A stretch of 64,000 nt of DNA from Romanomermis culicivorax. Taxonomy: Eukaryota; Nematoda; Enoplea; Mermithida; Mermithidae. The translations under genes were made by a program, and so were the position numbers. Below, in pieces: positions 46,283 to 57,324 of this stretch. Below the pieces are notes generated by a model. The model saw only the letters and a list, made by a program, of their open reading frames with translations. It was not told the DNA's origin and searched no databases. Within the stretch, counting starts at the first letter, position 1, and the number at the start of each line of letters is the position of its first letter. The DNA is taken from NCBI GenBank assembly GCA_963922205.1, contig CAWUHX010000233.1:496001-560000 (forward strand), written 5' to 3'.

Positions 46283-48828
46283 GTAAGTTTTTATGATGAT
46301 AAATCCGATATTTTTAGCCAACCCGAAGAAATCGAAGTTGAACAACCGATACGGCAGGCTCAACCTAGTCCACACCAACCGCCCCCTCGGCCGCTGGAGG
46401 TTACCGAGCTCGCCGAACCAATTTTTCTCATTGCCCAAGCTTCTGTTTCGATTTCACCGCACTGCCAACAAAGGGTCAAAAGTAGCGTTTTTCCCACAAC
46501 ATCGGCGACAGTGCCCGACGTGATCGTACAACCACTCGCCACGGATAACGTTGCCGCAGAGCTTCCGGTCGAAACCGCAGTGGTCAACATCACCAACGGC
46601 CATTGTCCGCTCCTCTTCATCAACAATATGCCCAATAGTATCAAACTCCGACCAAATCAGCTCATCGCAATGGCAAAGCACACGCTGGAGTACTCCGAAA
46701 CCCACGCCGATTGCCAGATAGCAACCGCTGTCGCCGACCGCGACTTAACCGACCACGAGCCGGCCGCACTGGACAAATCATTTCCCGGCCACACCGCACA
46801 ACAAAAGCTGGAATACGCCCTGAACAAAATGACCGAAAAGACCTACGTTTCTACCACGCAAAAAGCAAAAGCCCTCAGGATGCTCCGACAGCACCGCGAT
46901 GTTTTCAGCCTCCCCGGCGACAAACCAACTATCACTAGCGAGTTGACCGTCAGCATCGACACCGGCACCGCAAAACCAGTATCCCGCCATTATTACCGCG
47001 CCGCGATGGAACAGAGACCGATTGTCCGTCGCCATATTCAAGAAATGCTTGACAACGATTTTATCGAACCATCTCGCTCGCCCTGGGCCGCACCGCTGTT
47101 CTTGGTAAAGAAAAAGGACGGCTCTTGGAGACCCGTTGTCGACTACCGCGGAATCAACGATGTTACGCCGAGCGACAAATTCCCAATCCCCAGCATCGAC
47201 GACTACTTGGACGCAATGGGACAAGCAAAATTCTTCACCACGCTCGACCTCAAAGCCGGGTATTGGCAAGTACCCCTCGACGCCGATTCCCGTGATAAAA
47301 CAACCTTCATCTGCCAAGAAGGTTTGTTTCGATTCAAAGTTTTGCCCTTCGGCTTGAAGAACGTGCCCGCCGAATTTCAACGCTTAATGGAACGAATTCT
47401 CCGCCCGTATATCTGGAAAATCTGCCTCGTCTACATCGACGATATCATCATTTTCTCGAACTCGTTTGAAGAGCAATTGGAGCATTTACAAATCGTTTTT
47501 GACGCCCTCTGCGCAGCCAATCTTACGCTTCGGCCAGACAAATGCGAGTTCCTGCCGCCGCAAGTCAAATTCTTGGGACATCTACTTAGCGCCCGCGGAA
47601 TCGCCGCCGATCCTGAGAAAGTCAAAGCGATCGCCGAATACGAATTCCCAAAGACTAAAAAAGGTATGCAGAGTTTTTTAGGTCTCGTTCAATGGTGCAA
47701 GCGATTCATTCCGAATTTGGCGACCTTGTCCAGTCCTTTGTACAGACTCTTACGCAAAGACGCCCAATACTTTGCCACGGATGAACACCACGCCGCATTC
47801 AAAGGCATCAAGACAGCCCTTACGTCTTCGCCCTTTCTCCGTTACCCGGTTTACGATGGCAAAGCTCAATTTGTTATTCAAACCGACGCTAGTACGACCG
47901 CCATCGGAGCAATTCTGTATCAAGAAAACGAAAACGATCAATGGGTCATCGCCTACAATAGCCGCGTACTCACCGATGCCGAAACCCGCTACAGTACAAC
48001 TGAGCGTGAATGCCTCGCCATTGTCTACGGCTTCCGGATGTATTGCCACTATGTGTACGGCCAGAAAGTCATCGTCCGCACCGACCACAAGCCGCTCGAA
48101 TGGCTCAAAGACGATCTTTCCGATCAAGGTGGATGCTTTACGTCAAAACTCACGCAAGATATCTGCGAACTTCTCAAAATTAGAAAAGTCAAAACAACGG
48201 CGTACCACCCCCAGTGCAACGGAATGGTCGAACGTTTCAATCAAACATTGATCGCCCAACTCAAAAAGTATACCGCCGACGATCCAGACAACTGGGAGCG
48301 CTATCTGCCCTACGCCGTGTTCGCTTACAACGCCACGCCGCATACAGCCACACGACATTCCCCGTTCAGTTTATTACGAGGATATGAACCGCGCATCACC
48401 TTCGACTACGACTGCGCCCGCCGCCTCACCTTGCCGTTGAATTACGACGCTTATCAACATATTCTAACGCAAGCCCAACTCAAGACGCACAAAAAGATCA
48501 AAGCTAACCTCGATGCCGCAGCCGCCGCCAGCAAAGAATATTTTGACCGCAAAGCTCGAAAACGCGACTTCGTCGTCAACGACTTAGTTCTTTTGACCAA
48601 CACGCGCAAAGCCAACAAAATTTAACCCGACTTCATCGGGCCTTTCCTCATCACGGACGCCTCCCGCGCAGCCGAAAACGTTGTTACCATCGACTCACTC
48701 GACGCGCCTGGCCGCCCGCAGACCGTCTCCATAACACATCTAAAACCGTTTGTCCCACGACCCGCAAAGAATGCGTTTGAAAAGGAAGAAGGTGGACCAC
48801 ACACGCCCCACACTTCTCGCCAGCAATA
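46283..48828 (+). pseudogene. pol: Element B pol (RT, RNase H, integrase)
   Basis: RT landmarks: [38 protein letters not shown] and the catalytic block [11 protein letters not shown] (near 47,430). Then come the connection segment ([15 protein letters not shown]), RNase H ([34 protein letters not shown]) and integrase core sequence with [17 protein letters not shown] near 48,200. The integrase C-terminal domain continues with HLKPFVPRP near 48,740. These enzymes copy and insert the element. The whole is shorter than usual for Ty3/gypsy pol, so this copy is probably not self-sufficient. Confidence 0.88.
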
Positions 48829-49339
48829 GTTTACGTTGAAAATTTTCTTTTGTGATACGGCGCTCATCACGCCGCGTTGTAAATAATCTTTATGTTTGTT
48901 TAATTTAGATCATGGCGACCTCGATAACGAGCAAGGATGCACGGCAGTTTCAACACGTTTCCATTCAACCCGTCTTTTACTAGCCTTCAGCCGACTTTAC
49001 AATGTCACTTTACATCCTGCCCCGGTTTCCACACTTTCGCAATAGGAGGGGGTTTCTTCTTTAATGTTAGGTTCTGTCTGGCGCGAGGCCATTCGGTTTA
49101 CTTCCGCCCGACCCTGGCTGCTATCACTCTCATAAGACTAATTGGGAAAGGTTGATTTTACTCTCCATTAACATAGTGGTGTTTGTGTTGCTTTTCGTGA
49201 TAATAGTGTTTGCATTTTCCTACTTTACACTTTCTTCACCTTTCAGCGGCTTATTCTTTTACTATTTCATTTCCATCTTTCGCTTCCATTAGCAATAGTC
49301 GCATTTTCCAGCCACTCCAAAAAATTTTATTTTTTCAAA
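48829..49339 (+). other. Element B pol-ORF2 spacer
   Basis: Non-coding stretch with T- and C-rich tracts. The words tgtttgtttaatttag (ending 48,908) and cttcacctttcag (ending 49,246) look like 3' splice sites. This would fit expression of ORF2 from a spliced or separately started mRNA, as in other retroelements with a downstream third gene. Inference only. Confidence 0.4.
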
Positions 49340-49558
49340 ATGACGACGCCGTCGACTGGACCAACCTCCACGGCCGACGAGCCTCCGCCGTATCGTGAAT
49401 CGATAAACGTCAACGAAGGATACGTCCGCTGGGCCGAACAGCAGCCCCACCAGAACGATCTAAGTTTCGCCTGCGACGGTATTTTCTCATTTTATGCTTT
49501 TGCCGCTTATACTTGCATGCTTTTGCTTGGGACCCCATGGGTATCTCCCCCTCTGTAG
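49340..49558 (+). CDS. Element B ORF2 leader frame with PPPY motif
   Basis: 72 residues beginning MTTPSTGPTSTADEPPPYRE. PPxY motifs recruit NEDD4-type ubiquitin ligases and act as late (budding) motifs in retroviral Gag proteins; whether it does so here is unknown. The second half has a hydrophobic run (FYAFAAYTCMLLLG). Element A has a similar MT...PPP segment at 2,610-2,530 on the minus strand. It may be the N-terminal part of ORF2 or a separate small protein. Confidence 0.45.
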   Translation: MTTPSTGPTSTADEPPPYRESINVNEGYVRWAEQQPHQNDLSFACDGIFSFYAFAAYTCMLLLGTPWVSPPL

Positions 49559-49642
49559 TCTTGGGTCAGAGTTCTATGGTCAGCCGCCGCGATCCCGTCA
49601 TCGTCAAGTTGTGGCCTCCTCAGTCCACAACCGGCCGCTGCT

Positions 49643-51097
49643 TTGATTTCCGCATACCACAACTCTCGTTATCTCGCTATCGTAGCCCGATCCAGTTGTC
49701 CAAGTGCGCCCATCAAGGTGACATCGCCGCCCAAGCCAACGCCGCCTCAAAGCACGTGTCCTTCTAACGAATTGACAACACCACAATGCCTCCCTCCCGG
49801 TTCACGTTTACATCATCCTTCAAACCCCATGTCGCTCATTCGACGTGGTGTCCCATGTGTCAATGATGAGTATCGCATTCGCTCTTGTTTAGAAAACAAC
49901 GTCAAACGCCTGACTCGCGTCGCCGACTTGGAGTCGTGGTACATTTCCATGTACACGCGACCCCCGAACGTCTCGCGGCCGCCGATATTCCTTTCACCCG
50001 GAAGTTTGGGGCAGGCCTTGGCCGCCCAACCCACACCAAACTTCCGCGGCTACACGCTGGTCGGCTTTGACACCGAATCAATCATGGCGGCCGACTTCAA
50101 ACAGTTTCAATTCACCGTGCCCATGCCAGCCGACCCCACGGCGTCTAGTTACCCCCGCTACGTTCAACTTGCGTTCCAGAATGGCACGATGTTCGTCTTC
50201 GAAACGTTCACCGCCACCCCGGAAGACTGGACCGCGCTTTTCGCCCTAGTCGATGGCGACCACACCATCGTAGTCTCTTTCGATGGAGCCGACGACTGGG
50301 CGGGAATCTACGCGCTTCTGGGCACCCAATTTCGAACCGACCGACAAAAGAAGAACAAAAACCCCGTCGTAAAAGCAATCCACGTCGATGCATACCGCGT
50401 CATTCGCAACATCGACATATCCCCGTCACTGTACGAGTTGGCACGACGAATCGGTTTCTTTCCGGAAAAACGCACGCTCAAAGCCACAGTTTCCGCAATG
50501 TGGGCGCTGGACGTGTCAAAGCTCACTTTACGCTTTCCCGGAGCCCTACGCTTTTTCAACAACCCAACAACGTCGTTCCTGCAATCCGACGTTCTGGCCT
50601 ACGCGGCCCTCGACACCTATTATCCGCTGCTATTGTTCTTGGCATTTGGTCGTTACGGCTTCATCCCTGAGGTCTACAACGCTCCCGTGTTGTTTCCCCA
50701 CGACTCGTTGGACGCCGCCGAAATCGACCATCTCGCCGAATACGTCATCGCAACTTTTGACAACATCGCGCTGTCGGATGTCCTACCCCCCGACTACGCC
50801 AACCGAATATACCGGACGACATCACAAGTGGCCTTACCCGCAATCATGCGAGATGAAGTTCTTTCGGCTTATAAATTTTTTATGTATGATTGCACATCGT
50901 CCGACCACGGTCGGTCTTTCTGTTTAGGAACGGTTCCCAACGGCTTCCGGGACGTCAAACCCTTGACGCGAACAACTCACCTGAAGCTTCTCCCCGTTCC
51001 AAAAGTGCCGAAGAAAAAGAAAAAGAAACAGAAGGACGAATGGAACAAGTCACCAGACGTTTCTGATGACGAAGATCCGGCTCTCAAACCACAATAG
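49643..51097 (+). CDS. Element B ORF2: DEDDy 3'-5' exonuclease-like protein
   Basis: 484 residues. The first 110 are Pro/Ser-rich. The exonuclease-like domain runs from about residue 135 to 340. Motif I is VGFDTES with Asp143 and Glu145. Motif II is SFDGADDW with Asp217/Asp218, in the position of the H-x3-ED-l motif of RNase D. Motif III is YAALDTYY with Tyr320 and Asp324. This is the full DEDDy set of the RNase D/WRN superfamily, which removes 3'-terminal nucleotides with two metal ions. The C-terminus is Lys-rich (KKKKKKQKDE, a possible nuclear signal) and then acidic. The same gene lies at the same place in elements A and C, so it belongs to the element family and is not a captured host gene unique to B. 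A role in trimming RNA or cDNA ends or in mismatch removal is inference. The true start may lie upstream (see 49,340). Confidence 0.8.
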   Translation: MISAYHNSRYLAIVARSSCPSAPIKVTSPPKPTPPQSTCPSNELTTPQCLPPGSRLHHPSNPMSLIRRGVPCVNDEYRIRSCLENNVKRLTRVADLESWYISMYTRPPNVSRPPIFLSPGSLGQALAAQPTPNFRGYTLVGFDTESIMAADFKQFQFTVPMPADPTASSYPRYVQLAFQNGTMFVFETFTATPEDWTALFALVDGDHTIVVSFDGADDWAGIYALLGTQFRTDRQKKNKNPVVKAIHVDAYRVIRNIDISPSLYELARRIGFFPEKRTLKATVSAMWALDVSKLTLRFPGALRFFNNPTTSFLQSDVLAYAALDTYYPLLLFLAFGRYGFIPEVYNAPVLFPHDSLDAAEIDHLAEYVIATFDNIALSDVLPPDYANRIYRTTSQVALPAIMRDEVLSAYKFFMYDCTSSDHGRSFCLGTVPNGFRDVKPLTRTTHLKLLPVPKVPKKKKKKQKDEWNKSPDVSDDEDPALKPQ

Positions 51098-54000
51098 GTG
51101 TTCGATGATCGCAAACGTCTCCAAGCAGCCGTCACGTCGGCTATGAAAAGCAATCTCATCCATCGGATCATTGAGCTGCTCAACTTTCCGCTTTCACCGA
51201 TATATAAGTTGGCCGTCGGCGATCGTACGCCATACAACGACCCCAACTTACCGCGGCTCCCTCACGAAGTTGACGATCTTTGGACAGAACGCGTAGCCAC
51301 CGACCAACCCCTACGCGAGCGCACTTATAACGGTACCCATTATCGTTATCACCCTTCAACCATCCTTAACTTTTTACAGGTTGATGGAGAGTGGTTCCGA
51401 AAGCTAACGTCTTTTATGGCGTTAGCCGTGCTCCTAGCTTCACCATGTTCCGCCGCCGAATATGCCGTCGTTAACGATGTTCTCCTTCGCCACGCTCAAT
51501 CTATGACGCCAGAAATCCGCGCCGCGTTTTACGAGTGCATGTGGTACCGCAGCAACGGCAACCCCAATTTGCTTCTCACGAATTGGATGAACCGCATCCC
51601 GGAACGCAAGCCCAGTTTCTCTAGCGACCCAGGCACGTATATTTGCAATCGCTTTGCGCTACGCCCGATTGTGTTCAACGAAAACTTCCATATGGAAACG
51701 TCGGTCGAAGAAATTGATGTCGATGAAAACGACTATACGGCCAATCCACACAGCCATTTCCATTTTTATTCAACGTTCATTGCGCTCATCGATTACCAAA
51801 ACCGTTTTTCGTTCCCCGCGCCGGTGTATGCGTACCCCATGCCGACTACGGCCTCGGTGCAAACGCTCACCGCCGAGGAACTTATCGACCGCCCTATCGA
51901 CGTCGAAGTTGAACCCGCCGACGACGAACTACTCGAAACGCCAATCTTCGACCTCAACATAGCGAAGCTGCCGCCGTCAACAGACGTGTCGGCCCTTCCT
52001 ATGGTACCCGCGCCTTCCGATATAACCGCAACCGCCACGCAAATCAACGATTTCTTGAAATTGACGCTCAATGAAATTTCCAACATTGCTCCGGCTCCGA
52101 TGGACGAGTCTACACCCGTCCAACCCGCCGCGATTGATTCCGAGACGTTGACGTCAGAACAAATGTTGACCGACATACCCGAGGAAAGCACAGTGGATCA
52201 ATCCACGTCTATGGACGTCGCCTCTACAGAACCAGCCGCTACGAAAATCACCACGGCACCTGCCGTGGATCCACGAATATATTTGGCAACGCCGGCAGTT
52301 GTGCCGGGACCTCCGCTCATTGCTACTGTTGCCGCCGCAAGGTATAGTGCCCCCGTACATTTTTCACAACAGATTATTTCAGCCACTCAATGGGATGCCT
52401 TGGCCGCAGCCCTCGCCGCGTATCATTTTCCGCCACCGCCGCCCGGTATGTGGTTTCCCGAACATCACTGGAAAGACTACCCCGAAGCGTTGAAAGAACA
52501 GATACAACAAATTTTGTTGCCTCCACCGACGTTGCTCGCCCCGGCCCCGCAAGTAGCTCAAATAGCTCCCGCGATGGCCCAACCCGTCGTGCAACCACCT
52601 CCTCCATTACCGCCGCCGGTCACATCGCAACCGCAACCGATTCCGCAACTGCCGCAACCAGCGATTCTAGCGCCGCCGACGGCGCCTGTGGATGTTCAAA
52701 CCCCACAGGCTTCCAGCACGTCTGTGCCGGCTCTAGATCGCTACGGTAATCCTATCCGAAGGCCCGGCCGGTATGAACATTCAATAAAACGAAAACAACA
52801 GCTCCAGGAAGAATCGGCGTACCGCAAATCTCACAAAACAAGAACAACGGACGAACCGAGTACGCGGTGTACGCCGCCACCCAGCACCTCGCGTGCTGAG
52901 CGCGGCCGAACGCCCAGCGAATGCACCACTCGATGCCGCGAACAACGTGATAAACAGAGAGCCCGCGAAGAAGCCGAACGCTCTTCGCACGCCACGTCAA
53001 CGCCGAAACCCAAGCGTGATTCCTCCAAAACAGCAGCGTCGGCAACGAAACCGCCGCCTGCTCACAAACCCGACAGCCATCATTCACGCCACGAGTCTCA
53101 CTCTCGTGATAACCGCCATCGTAAAGAAGCGAAACAAACTCCACCAACCGGCAGGGATAGCCGCCAACACGAACGCCGCGATGACGCACCGCCGCATCGT
53201 ACGCAAAGCGAACAAACCCGTAAGGTACACACGACGGGTTTTTACGAAGAACACTATCGCCACGGTTTCCGCCGTTCACCATCGAAACTAACAGACTACA
53301 TTAGCCCATTGCACCGAGACGCCGAAATCCAGCGCCGCCTGGAAGCCCTAAAAAATCCGCCGAAAGATGAATTCAAAGCTCCGCTTCCACCGCCTCCTAT
53401 GGACGTGGAGCCCGCAACACCCTTGACTACGCCTACGGTAACGTCGCAGCCGCCTACGGCTCCGACAACCGCCATAACGACCACGGTAACCCCCACCACG
53501 TCGCTGCCGCCTAGGGCCCCGACGTTGGCTCCGGTTACTGCGTTCAAACAGCCGCAAATGGTCATCGCCACTAAACCCGTTCTGGGAGCTCCATTGCCAC
53601 CAAGTTCCGCACCAGCCATTAAACCCCGGTTGCCTAGCGAGGCTACACACTTGACGAATTACACGCGATTCCGAACCACCGATCAGCCGCATTGCGTTAC
53701 GATCGTCACGCCGGGCTACCCGCCACATATTGACCCGGCCGTCGAATTTTTCTCACCACGCACGCTGCACGAAATGGTGCTGATCAATTTTTTCAGGTGC
53801 TTTTGCATTCACATCATCATGCCCGTGCACATACGCGCCACGAACGCTTCGCTGGCGCTGTACCAATATTTCCGCGACCATTATCGCCCCGCATACGTAG
53901 AACAACAACCCCCGATCTCGCACGCCATCGCCACGGTGATATTAAAATGGGTCGCCGGTCTTTGGGCCGAGGAGCTCGGCGTCGTTGACGCCGTTCACAC

Positions 54001-54559
54001 CGCCCACTTGACCCTTTTCCTATACGAAGCCCGCGGCCTGGATAATCCTTCGTGCCTGCTCCAAGCCTACAACACCGCTGTCGGACTCATCGACAGCTGG
54101 ATGGCTTACCCGAGCTACGCACCATTCCCACAGCCGCCCGAAATCGCCGACATCCGAAGAATTTATTTGCAATACCACAGCGAGACAGATTGCCCCGCGC
54201 CCCTGCTGCGTCGGCACGACTTTTCTGCCCGGTGGAATCTTTTGCCACCGCGACCGTTGCCGCCAACAGGGACGCCGTCCGACAGACCGTCGCTAATCGC
54301 CACTCAGTTGCTGGCACCAGGCGTGAACCCGCTCTCGCCGCTTCAACCTCAAACGTCAACCTCATCATCGCGCCGCCGGGATACCTCTGACTACGGTCGA
54401 TCCCGCTATTCCCGTAACGTCCGTTTTGATGGTCACGACGACCCGTACGATCCCCATGGCTACCACAACGATTGCTACCGACGAAACGAACGCGACCGCC
54501 GCGATCCTCCACGAAATCACTGCTCCGCATCCGATACTCGTTGCCGCTGCCGCCATTGA
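51098..54559 (+). CDS. Element B ORF3: conserved domain, proline-rich middle, basic tail
   Basis: 1,153 codons directly following ORF2 in the same frame; no ATG is obvious at its start, so it may be expressed together with ORF2. About residues 1-230 form a conserved domain shared with C ([11 protein letters not shown]) and probably A. A long Pro/Ala/Thr-rich region follows, with an Arg/Ser/His-rich basic block (about 580-730, many [16 protein letters not shown]-like words). A second compact domain lies at about 850-1,050 ([33 protein letters not shown]), and the C-terminus is Arg/Asp/Cys-rich ([14 protein letters not shown]). I recognise no family. The composition suggests a nucleic-acid-binding, partly disordered protein. 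It has no signal peptide or membrane anchor, so it does not look like an envelope. Confidence 0.75.
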   Translation: MFDDRKRLQAAVTSAMKSNLIHRIIELLNFPLSPIYKLAVGDRTPYNDPNLPRLPHEVDDLWTERVATDQPLRERTYNGTHYRYHPSTILNFLQVDGEWFRKLTSFMALAVLLASPCSAAEYAVVNDVLLRHAQSMTPEIRAAFYECMWYRSNGNPNLLLTNWMNRIPERKPSFSSDPGTYICNRFALRPIVFNENFHMETSVEEIDVDENDYTANPHSHFHFYSTFIALIDYQNRFSFPAPVYAYPMPTTASVQTLTAEELIDRPIDVEVEPADDELLETPIFDLNIAKLPPSTDVSALPMVPAPSDITATATQINDFLKLTLNEISNIAPAPMDESTPVQPAAIDSETLTSEQMLTDIPEESTVDQSTSMDVASTEPAATKITTAPAVDPRIYLATPAVVPGPPLIATVAAARYSAPVHFSQQIISATQWDALAAALAAYHFPPPPPGMWFPEHHWKDYPEALKEQIQQILLPPPTLLAPAPQVAQIAPAMAQPVVQPPPPLPPPVTSQPQPIPQLPQPAILAPPTAPVDVQTPQASSTSVPALDRYGNPIRRPGRYEHSIKRKQQLQEESAYRKSHKTRTTDEPSTRCTPPPSTSRAERGRTPSECTTRCREQRDKQRAREEAERSSHATSTPKPKRDSSKTAASATKPPPAHKPDSHHSRHESHSRDNRHRKEAKQTPPTGRDSRQHERRDDAPPHRTQSEQTRKVHTTGFYEEHYRHGFRRSPSKLTDYISPLHRDAEIQRRLEALKNPPKDEFKAPLPPPPMDVEPATPLTTPTVTSQPPTAPTTAITTTVTPTTSLPPRAPTLAPVTAFKQPQMVIATKPVLGAPLPPSSAPAIKPRLPSEATHLTNYTRFRTTDQPHCVTIVTPGYPPHIDPAVEFFSPRTLHEMVLINFFRCFCIHIIMPVHIRATNASLALYQYFRDHYRPAYVEQQPPISHAIATVILKWVAGLWAEELGVVDAVHTAHLTLFLYEARGLDNPSCLLQAYNTAVGLIDSWMAYPSYAPFPQPPEIADIRRIYLQYHSETDCPAPLLRRHDFSARWNLLPPRPLPPTGTPSDRPSLIATQLLAPGVNPLSPLQPQTSTSSSRRRDTSDYGRSRYSRNVRFDGHDDPYDPHGYHNDCYRRNERDRRDPPRNHCSASDTRCRCRH

Positions 54560-54961
54560 ACAAGAGCTTTTTGTACAGTAACTTTTGTACAGTTTTTCTT
54601 CGTTTTTTGTGTTTCTTAACCTCATTTTAATCCGGTTGTTTTATTTCTAATCTCGTTTACGCTTTATACTTTTGTACTAGTTTCCAGCGCACGTGCAGCC
54701 AACGCTGCAAGCACACAGTAAGTTGACCGCCGGTGGCCCGCTACATGCCCCCACTTGCCCCGTTTTGTCCGTACACTTTGCCGCTGGGCTTATGGTCGCC
54801 GCCAGAAAAAATCGGCTCAAACTACCCCAACAACTCCGCCGGCCCCGCTGTGTGACGCCGAAGAATTCTTCGGCAACCCCGGCGATGGCCTGTAGTGGCG
54901 GAGCCCTTCCCCTTGCATGCTTTTCGGTATTTCTTGAGGATCGCTTAGGGCGATCTACTGC

Positions 54962-54974
54962 AAGGGGGGAGGGG
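54962..54974 (+). other. Polypurine tract of element B
   Basis: AAGGGGGGAGGGG immediately precedes the 3' LTR, in the position where plus-strand DNA synthesis is primed. Confidence 0.85.
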
Positions 54975-55565
54975 TGTTGTAGTGTGTTTTCCGCCGATTT
55001 TTCATTGTTTTGTCAAAATACGTCACAAGCCCGCAGGTGGCAAGTGGAGAGAGCAACGCGGACCACCAGCGGCCATCTTACTGTAGCGCACGTCGGTACG
55101 CGTGCGCTGGTCTCTCTCTATTCACTTCGTAACGTATACCTTGTGTGTGTTTTATTTTTCTCTACTAGTTGTGTGCCCCGCCGGCCACCACTAGTACATA
55201 TTAGCAGCCTCCCACCACGCCTTTTCGTCTTTTCTCGCCCGTGCGTGGGAGTCGATTTATTATTATTATTTTTCTTCGCCTCGCCTGCCGCGTTTTTGTC
55301 ACGTAAGTTTCCGTACTTTTATTGTATAGTAATAAATAGGTAGGAAAGCTCCTTCGTCTCCTAGTATTGAGAAATAAGGGAGACAATTAAAGAAACTAAG
55401 CTTTCTTTAATTGTTGGGTTAATCATTGTCGGGGTTTAAGTACCAGCAGTTAGGTTATCGGGTAAACGTGGGTGTGGGACGCACGTACATTAAGGACGCA
55501 ACCTCGGAATCCCAATCCTGCTTCCGCCGCACCATCTCCGCCCCGACCAAAACCAAGATACAACA
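54975..55565 (+). repeat. 3' LTR of element B
   Basis: 591 bp, same length and ends as the 5' LTR, differing at about six positions. Followed by the CTTA target duplication. Confidence 0.95.
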
Positions 55566-55569
55566 CTTA
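55566..55569. repeat. Target duplication CTTA, right side of element B
   Basis: Matches 42,330-42,333. Confidence 0.85.
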
Positions 55570-55751
55570 TCCTGATGGACTTTTTCTACGTCAAATCCAC
55601 AAACTGGTTGTCCTCTGAAGATTGACACTTCTAGGATAAAGTGGAGTACTTGGCTGACTTTCCCGATGTCTACCATATGAGGTTCCTTGGGATTAGCTCG
55701 CCAGTATCCAAAAGTGGCTTTGAACCACTGGTCCAGTTCGTGAATTCTCAT
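55566..55751 (-). pseudogene. Element C exonuclease-like ORF2, upstream piece
   Basis: On the minus strand this encodes ELDQWFKATFGYWRANP and, close to the element B insertion point, VCGFDVEKVHQDK. The latter is motif I (D-x-E) of the DEDDy exonuclease family, matching GFDVEKI in A and GFDTESI in B. The downstream piece is on the other side of element B (42,329-40,901). Confidence 0.75.
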
Positions 55752-55754
55752 GAC

Positions 55755-57324
55755 CCTTTTGACGTTATAATCTAAATATCAAAAGATACTATTAATTTCT
55801 TTACTTATTCCCCTTTTTCAGTGTATTTTTTGGGTTTATACTACACAAGCACCACAACACCAAGCGGGTTAAGTTTCGCAGAAAATAAATTTAGTGCAGG
55901 CTTGTTAGGTGAGCCATTGATATACAAACATTGAACTGGTAGGCAACTAACACCTTACCAAATCTTACCCTTGCTACCTCTATATGTTGGGGAGGGTAGA
56001 CCTGATCCGATTGTCTACCACTTGATCAGACACCAATCTCTGACCAGCTGCTTGAGCGACCAACTATGCTCCATTTATGGTGCTTGGTATTTACAATTTT
56101 TATAGCGCTCCAGATTGATAATTTTTAATGATTTTTGGTATCGAAAAAGTGATATAATTTGATTTAAAAATGAATAATTTTTGATAAATTTTTGATGGTA
56201 AAACTTTAAACGGGCTGAACCTAGCTCTCGGTGGTATCAGGTATATTTCCAGGTTTGGAAATTCCTTGATTGGCTTTGAGCTTCCGATTCTTGGTACTCC
56301 CTTTTTTCATCCCCTTGAAGTTCTAACCTGGTTTGCCCTTTGGGGCGCGGAGCTGGACTTCCAGTGACTTCTGGGCATTACCTGCAGTTTCCAAGAATAT
56401 TTGATAAAAATAAGTTCCAAACTTACTGTCAATAAAGAAAACCTCGTTATGTTGCCTGTGCTGATCTGCCATATTCAACGTGGCGCTCTATGTGCGACCA
56501 CTCGTTCATTGGAGCTTGCTGGCGGGTCCACACGCTCTTTTCCATTTCCTTTCGCTTCGGAATTTTTTTTTTTCGAAAAAAAAAATTTGTAAAATTTTAA
56601 AAATTTTGAATGCTGAAAAAGTTCAATCTAGCAATTCTGCTAATTTCCTTTATATGTTAAATTCGGGTAATGTTTTACTTCTTCCTTCCGATGAAAGTTT
56701 AGAATTCAGAGAAGCCGGGCAGCTATCATTTGATTTGGAAAAATTAAAAATTTGAAAATTGAATTTTTCAGAAAAATGTCAAATACACTTTGGTCTAAAA
56801 TTCCGAAAAAATTGATATGTCTGATATAAATATGAAAAATTTACAAAATAATTACCAGTTATATAAAGGCAATAAATATTACAAAATAATACATATTTAA
56901 TTTAAAATAAGTACCTACACGCGCGAGATATGTACATAAATAAAGTAAAAAATCAGCGTGAGATCGCGCATAGATTCGCCTTGGGCGAACTTCCAAATGA
57001 TTTCATTTTGTTTGGTGCTCCAGTCGTAACTGTTTGCGCCATATTGGAAAGTGACGTGTTTTTGTCACGTGGTGCATCCTGATTGGCTCGTGCTATTTGC
57101 AGTAAGACCCTAGTGGTCTCGTAACAAAAATGTTTCAACCTACTGATTGAAACAGTTTGGCGATTTAGTAGGTTGTCCCAATGTATGATGGTGACAACAT
57201 TTTCAGCTTCTGGCGAAATGTCCGTAACTATGAATGGACTGGATCATGGTAGTCCTAACTTTTTCTGCTTGTCTACTTTTAGCAGAACCCAGTCCTTTTC
57301 CTAGAACCCATATTCTTTGGACTT
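55755..57324 (-). other. Element C pol-ORF2 spacer
   Basis: AT-rich non-coding stretch equivalent to the spacers in A and B. On the minus strand it contains agccaatcagg (CCAAT-like, 57,080) and, further on, tatataac (56,865), which could mark an internal promoter. It also has a poly-A/T hairpin (56,560-56,590). No gene seen. Confidence 0.45.

Larger units (their letters stand above)
42334..55565 (+). mobile_element. Element B: young giant Ty3/gypsy-like element with exonuclease module
   Basis: A 13,232-bp element with paired 591-bp LTRs that begin TGTTGTA and end TACAACA, a 4-bp target duplication CTTA, a primer binding site after the 5' LTR and a purine tract before the 3' LTR. Coding order: gag-protease, pol, a spacer with a short PPPY frame, the exonuclease-like ORF2, and the long ORF3. 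The LTRs differ at about 6 of 591 positions (about 1%), so the insertion is recent. The copy looks nearly whole but pol is shorter than is usual; about one or two breaks. It is GC-richer than its surroundings and than A and C. It is inserted in ORF2 of element C. Confidence 0.95.

Noticed and set aside
49643-51097. The exonuclease-like frame as a host RNase D/WRN gene that happens to lie between elements
   Set aside because: Homologous frames occur at the same position relative to pol in elements A and C, and the B copy lies between B's own LTRs.
51098-54559. ORF3 as a retroviral-type envelope gene
   Set aside because: No signal peptide, no membrane anchor and no fusion-peptide-like segment. 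The composition is Pro/Arg-rich and disordered.
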